Below, in pieces: positions 60,488-64,000 of a stretch of DNA of 64,000 nucleotides. Every line of letters starts with the position of its first letter. Position 1 is the first letter of the stretch. The notes under the pieces are model-generated. The model saw nothing but the letters and a program-made list of their open reading frames with translations. It was not told the origin of the DNA and ran no database searches. Source of the stretch: Chitinophaga rhizosphaerae (GTDB taxonomy: Bacteria; Bacteroidota; Bacteroidia; Chitinophagales; Chitinophagaceae); NCBI RefSeq assembly GCF_003958645.1, contig NZ_RXLO01000009.1, positions 1-64,000 of the forward strand, written 5' to 3'. The translations under genes were made by a program, and so were the position numbers.

Positions 60488-61099
60488 TTATTTTATCATG
60501 AATTCAAGCAGGCTGTCGTTTTCGATGAACGCTTCGAGCGTATCTCCGATTTCGACGGGGCCCACGCCTTCGGGAGTTCCGGTGAAGACGAGGTCACCGA
60601 TATTAAGTGTAAAGAATCGGGAAATATGGGCGATCAGTTTGTCGAAAGAAAACAGGAGATCGGCCGTGTTGCCCTGTTGGACGATTTCCTTGTTTTTGTA
60701 AAGACAGAAGTTCATGTCTTTCAGGTCCATAGTTTCCGTGATGGGGATGAACTTTCCGACAACGGCCGAATTATCGAACGATTTGGCGATTTCCCAGGGA
60801 AGGCCTTTGGCTTTCTGCTTCTCCTGGAGATCGCGGGCGGTGAAATCGATGCCAACCGAGATATGGTCGTAATATTTGCTGGCAAATCTTTCCTGGATGT
60901 GTTTCCCGTTCTTTGAAATCCTCAGCACCAGCTCGCATTCATAATGAAGGTTATCCGTGAATTCCGGATAATAAAATGGATGGTTGTTTTGCAGCAGGGC
61001 ATTTTTTGGTTTCATGAAAATCACGGGTTCGGAGGGCACTTCGTTCTTCAGTTCTTCTGCATGTTTGGCATAGTTTCTTCCAACGCAGATAATTTTCAT
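60488..61099 (-). CDS. Fumarylacetoacetate hydrolase family protein
   Basis: 203 residues. It begins MKIICVGRNYAKHAEELKNEVPSEPVIFMKPKNAL, the FAH core with Arg-Asn-Tyr and the Glu-Pro-x-x-F-x-K-P metal-side loop; YYDHISVGIDFTARDLQ and VFTGTPEGVGPVEIGDTLEAFIE complete it. Such short members are acylpyruvases or oxaloacetate decarboxylases (FAHD1-like). Divalent metal dependent, cytosolic. Exact substrate unknown. Confidence 0.93.
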   Translation of the reverse strand: MKIICVGRNYAKHAEELKNEVPSEPVIFMKPKNALLQNNHPFYYPEFTDNLHYECELVLRISKNGKHIQERFASKYYDHISVGIDFTARDLQEKQKAKGLPWEIAKSFDNSAVVGKFIPITETMDLKDMNFCLYKNKEIVQQGNTADLLFSFDKLIAHISRFFTLNIGDLVFTGTPEGVGPVEIGDTLEAFIENDSLLEFMIK

Positions 61100-61295
61100 A
61101 ATGCGTGTATTTTGTAAGGTTAATAAAGCCTATGGTTAGACCCATAGCCCACAACACATTGTCCACTGTACGCACTATCATCCGGATGTTTGGAGAAAAT
61201 ATGCCGGTTGATATAACGATCAGTGGTACACGGATCATGACCTATAGCGGTTAAGGTAGGGACACCTTTCGGCATGAAATATACAATTTACATTT

Positions 61296-61871
61296 CTATA
61301 ATGGAAAAGTAAGGTTGTTATAATTGTTCATCGTACGCGGCAGGCCGATCGCGGCGAAACTCTCCACGATTTCCACACATGTATCGATCTTCTGCTGAAC
61401 AACCGGTTCTTCTTTGGCCGACCATTTGCCGAGCACATAATCTACCTGCCGGCCTTTCGGAAAATCGTTGCCGATGCCGAACCGGAGGCGGGGATACTGG
61501 TTGGTGGCGATGCTGTCCTGTATGCTTTTGAGGCCGTTGTGGCCGGCGTCGCTGCCACCGGGGCGGAGGCGGAGCGTTTCCAGCGGCAGGGCGAGCTCAT
61601 CCATGATCACGAGTACGTTTTCGACAGGGATCTTCTCCTTGTCCATCCAGTACTTCACGGCACGGCCGCTGAGGTTCATGTAGGTAGTGGGTTTGATGAC
61701 CACGAAGATTTTGCCTTTCCAGCGAACGTCTGCCACGTCTGCCAGCCGGTCGCTCCGGAAAACCGCCTGATGTTTGGCGGCAAACGCGTCTGCCACATCG
61801 AACCCGATGTTGTGACGGGTGTGGTGGTATTCCGGCCCGATGTTCCCTAATCCTACGATCAAATATTTCAT
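61296..61871 (-). CDS. pth: Peptidyl-tRNA hydrolase
   Basis: ATG 61871 gives 191 residues (MKYLIVGLGNIGPEYHHTRHNIGFDVADAFA); the upstream extension is not conserved. Catalytic His is in TRHNIG; other marks are KPTTYMNLSGRAV, VLVIMDELALPLETLRLRPGGSDAGHNGLKSI and FGIGNDF. It cleaves peptides from peptidyl-tRNA that has fallen off ribosomes. It follows rplY on the same strand, after a terminator, as in the common prs-rplY-pth order. Confidence 0.97.
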   Translation of the reverse strand: MKYLIVGLGNIGPEYHHTRHNIGFDVADAFAAKHQAVFRSDRLADVADVRWKGKIFVVIKPTTYMNLSGRAVKYWMDKEKIPVENVLVIMDELALPLETLRLRPGGSDAGHNGLKSIQDSIATNQYPRLRFGIGNDFPKGRQVDYVLGKWSAKEEPVVQQKIDTCVEIVESFAAIGLPRTMNNYNNLTFPL

Positions 61872-61911
61872 ATGGGAGGCGATGAAAAATATCCCGGTTA
61901 TACGGGATGCC

Positions 61912-61950
61912 AAAAATAAAAAGCCCGGCCGATATTCTGCCGGGCTTTTT
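61912..61950. terminator. Terminator between rplY and pth
   Basis: GCCCGGC (61923-61929) pairs with GCCGGGC (61939-61945), with AAAAA and TTTTT flanks on both sides, so it can work in both directions. It lies between rplY and pth. Confidence 0.75.
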
Positions 61951-61970
61951 AATATAATTATTTTGCCAAT

Positions 61971-62561
61971 TTATTTCTTCTTGGACTCCTTCTCTGCCGC
62001 AGCTTCTTCCTGTTTCAGCTGACGGGTCATTACCACGGAAGCAACAGGGATACGGGGAGAGTTGATCAGCTCGATGCCTTCTGCCTTCACGTCTTCCACA
62101 CGGAGGTTTTCGTTCAGGTCGAGGTTCGTGATGTCCAGCTCCAGGTATTCGCGCAGATCTTTCGGGAGCGCTTTCACCTTGAGGGTTTTCAGTTTTACCA
62201 CGAGTTTACCGCCGGCTTTAACACCTACGGACTGGCCGGTAACGCGGAGAGGCAGGGAAGCAACTACTTTCTTGTCTTCTACCAGTTCCAGGAAGTCGAT
62301 GTGCGTGAGTTCGTCGGTAACGGTGTCGAACTGAAGATCTTTCAGGATGGCACGGTAAGTTTTACCTTCCAGTTTGATTTCAGCAACCTGGAATTCAGGT
62401 GTGTACACCAGGTTTTTAAAGGCAGTAGCCGGAGCGGAAAAAGCAACGATTTCTGCACCCCCATAAATAACGCAAGGCACTTTTTCCTCAGAACGGAGAA
62501 GGCGGGTGGCTTTTTTGCCGAATTCGCTTCTGAGTTGTCCTTCGATGGTTATTGATTTCAT
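61971..62561 (-). CDS. rplY: 50S ribosomal protein L25 (Ctc type)
   Basis: 196 residues: the longer L25/general-stress (Ctc/TL5) form. The N-terminal domain (MKSITIEGQLRSEFGKKATRLLRSEEKVPCVIYGGAEIVAF) binds 5S rRNA; the C-terminal beta domain (VGVKAGGKLVVKLKTLKVKALPKDLREYLELDITNLDLNENLRVEDV) follows, with a Lys/Glu-rich tail. Transcribed with prs, 36 bases after it. Confidence 0.96.
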   Translation of the reverse strand: MKSITIEGQLRSEFGKKATRLLRSEEKVPCVIYGGAEIVAFSAPATAFKNLVYTPEFQVAEIKLEGKTYRAILKDLQFDTVTDELTHIDFLELVEDKKVVASLPLRVTGQSVGVKAGGKLVVKLKTLKVKALPKDLREYLELDITNLDLNENLRVEDVKAEGIELINSPRIPVASVVMTRQLKQEEAAAEKESKKK

Positions 62562-62597
62562 TGTTTAAACATTTATGTTGTAAAAAAATACACTTGG

Positions 62598-63548
62598 TTA
62601 AGGCATCCGGCGCTGGCTGTGAATGAACAGGCTGGTGATGGATTTGTTTTCGTACATGTTGCGGATGGCAACGGCGAAAAGTTCGGCCACGCTGATCACT
62701 TTTATTTTGGCGCTTTCCTGTCTGAGCGGAATGGTGTCGCAGACAACCAGTTCTTCGAGGACGGAGTTCTCAATATTTTCGTACGCCTTGCCGCTGAACA
62801 CGGGGTGGGTACAAAAAGCCCTTACGCTGCGGGCGCCTTTCTCTTTCAGCAAGGCGGCGGATTTGGTGAGGGTGCCGGCGGTATCGCAGATATCGTCGAT
62901 CAGCACGATGTCCCTGTCCGTCACATCCCCTATTACTACCATGGAAGCGATCTCGTTGGCACGCTTGCGGTGCTTGTCGCAGATCACCATTTCAGCGCTG
63001 AAATAGCTCGCTACTTCACGCACCCTGGTGGTAGAACCCACGTCCGGGGACGCAAAGGTAAGGTTTTTCAGCTTGAGATTCTCTATATAAGGAATAAAAA
63101 TGGCCGAGCTGTCGAGGTGATCTACCGGGATATCGAAGAAACCCTGGATCTGGGGAGCATGTAAGTCCATGGTAATCACCCTGTTAGCCCCCGCAGCGGT
63201 CAGCAGGTTGGCGATCAGCTTGGAACCGATGGCCACGCGGGGCTTGTCTTTCCGGTCTTGCCGGGCAAACCCGAAATACGGGATAACCGCGGTAATATAC
63301 CCGGCAGACGCGCGTTTGGCGGCATCTATCATCAGCAACAGTTCCATGAGATTGTCGGACGGGGCGTTGGTGCCCTGAACGAGGAAAACATAGTCACCGC
63401 GGATGCTTTCCAGGAAAACCGGCTGGAATTCGCCGTCGCTGAACTTCTGGATATTCACTTTACCCAGACCGTTTCCATACCTGGCGGCGATGCGCTCAGC
63501 CAGGGCGGGGTTACTGTTACCCGTAAAGATTTTAACCGATGGATTCAT
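62598..63548 (-). CDS. prs: Ribose-phosphate pyrophosphokinase
   Basis: ATG 63548 (MNPSVKIFTGNSNPALAERIAARYG) gives 316 residues, normal for Prs; the longer upstream frame is just the hexanucleotide repeat read as Val-Phe. Motifs: SDGEFQPVFLESIRGDYVFLVQ, PYFGFARQDRKDKPRVAIGSKLIANLL, MDLHAPQIQGFFDIPVDHL, and the PRPP-binding VLIDDICDTAGTL. It makes PRPP from ribose 5-phosphate and ATP. First gene of prs-rplY; a (GACAAA)5 tract touches its start. Confidence 0.97.
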   Translation of the reverse strand: MNPSVKIFTGNSNPALAERIAARYGNGLGKVNIQKFSDGEFQPVFLESIRGDYVFLVQGTNAPSDNLMELLLMIDAAKRASAGYITAVIPYFGFARQDRKDKPRVAIGSKLIANLLTAAGANRVITMDLHAPQIQGFFDIPVDHLDSSAIFIPYIENLKLKNLTFASPDVGSTTRVREVASYFSAEMVICDKHRKRANEIASMVVIGDVTDRDIVLIDDICDTAGTLTKSAALLKEKGARSVRAFCTHPVFSGKAYENIENSVLEELVVCDTIPLRQESAKIKVISVAELFAVAIRNMYENKSITSLFIHSQRRMP

Positions 63549-63578
63549 GACAAAGACAAAGACAAAGACAAAGACAAA
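63549..63578. repeat. Hexanucleotide tandem repeat at the prs start codon
   Basis: Five exact copies of GACAAA (TTTGTC on the coding strand) end directly at the ATG, followed by GAAAAG. Each unit contains TTTG, the core of the promoter elements of this phylum. Confidence 0.9.
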
Positions 63579-63712
63579 GAAAAGAGGTTGCAAAACTAAG
63601 GATTTAATCAAGGATATGCAGAAAAAAAAATCCGGGACAGCGGGGAAAAAATTACTAAATATTTTAGCATTCCGGAAAAAAGGCGTACTTTGATGGACAA
63701 TTCCGAAGATAT

Positions 63713-64000
63713 ATGCAAGCCGTTTTTGTTAACCCCGCCTACCGCGAACCCGCGCCGGTAAGGCATTTGAAGGTGCTGAGGCGCCGTCGCATGAAAGAAT
63801 GGCCGGAAGATGACCGGCCGCGGGAAAAAATGCTTTCCACAGGAGCCGCATCGGTCAGCCTGGCCGAGTTGCTGGCCATCATCATCAATACGGGAACGCG
63901 GGAAAAATCGGCGCTGGACCTGGCGCGGGAAGTGCTGGCCTACTGCGGCAACAACCTGCGGGAGCTCGGGCGCCTGAACATCCGGCAGCTGCGAAGTTTT
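63713..64000 (+). CDS. radC: RadC-family protein (5' part only)
   Basis: The frame runs off the window end. From ATG 63713 it reads MQAVFVNPAYREPAPVRHL; the conserved part begins at ATG 63791 (MKEWPEDDRPREKMLSTGAASVSLAELLAIIINTGTREKSALDLAREVLAYCGNNLRELGRL), which matches the N-terminal helix-hairpin region of RadC (UPF0758). The JAB/MPN metalloprotease-like domain would follow outside. Which ATG is used is open. Divergent from prs. Its role in repair is not established. Confidence 0.9.
   Translation, partial: MQAVFVNPAYREPAPVRHLKVLRRRRMKEWPEDDRPREKMLSTGAASVSLAELLAIIINTGTREKSALDLAREVLAYCGNNLRELGRLNIRQLRSF

Noticed and set aside
62598..63611. Longer prs start with a Val-Phe-repeat N-terminus
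   Set aside because: The added residues are just the translated hexamer repeat; Prs normally starts at the chosen ATG.

Overview
The window is a chromosomal segment of a Bacteroidota bacterium, most likely Chitinophagaceae (Chitinophaga-like). Evidence: a type IX secretion PorV end at the left edge, a SusC/SusD pair with a FecI-type sigma factor and FecR-type anti-sigma factor, promoters of the Bacteroidota form TTTG-N19-TAnnTTTG, a fused alpha/beta 2-oxoacid dehydrogenase E1, and many families typical of the phylum (ABC1 kinase paired with TetR, DUF6414, crystallin-J1-like). Species cannot be fixed from sequence alone.

Layout. 1-4.6 kb: PorV end, a small secreted protein and a large secreted protein with a collagen-like Gly-X-Y tract. 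4.8-7.5 kb: rpsG and rpsL, a small protein, ilvE. 7.5-9.7 kb: an overlapping operon with rdgB, a hotdog thioesterase and a nitroreductase. 9.7-16.7 kb, minus strand: glpD, glpK, a PadR regulator, a GH125 mannosidase, a cupin, a PepSY membrane protein. 16.8-20.3 kb: small secreted protein, a GC-rich structured stretch ending in a terminator (candidate ncRNA), then a TetR / small protein / MFS unit with a clear operator, and a VOC protein. 20.4-22.5 kb: TetR-like regulator with an ABC1 (UbiB/AarF) kinase.

22.5-25.7 kb: a three-gene unit on the minus strand whose genes overlap by ATGA: UbiA prenyltransferase, a class I isoprenoid-synthase-like protein, and an exported protein carrying a DIDDT motif like the DxDD of class II terpene cyclases. 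26.1-28.3 kb: a GNAT acetyltransferase, a 62-residue lipoprotein-like peptide ending in a CPAC core, and a DUF692/MNIO enzyme: a candidate RiPP locus. These two loci are the best candidates for undescribed chemistry here.

28.3-40.9 kb: mixed accessory and housekeeping genes: IPT/kelch lipoprotein, APH(6)-like kinase, DUF4265, a frameshifted pseudogene, DUF488, YqgE, Rieske/DUF2231 protein, DUF2809, a B12-binding radical SAM enzyme, an AT-rich patch with a DUF6414 remnant beside tRNA-Met, an MFS transporter, NIPSNAP. 41-51 kb: a glycan utilisation locus (sigma factor, anti-sigma factor, SusC with STN domain, SusD, IPT/NHL lipoprotein, parallel beta-helix lipoprotein). 51-60.4 kb: Tat-type phospholipase C, SDR, SWIB protein with a lysine/alanine-rich tail, FtsX/MacB-like permease, fused E1 divergent from a MarR regulator with a palindromic site between them. 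60.5-64 kb: FAH-family hydrolase, pth, rplY (L25/Ctc), prs with a hexanucleotide repeat touching its start codon, and the divergent start of radC.
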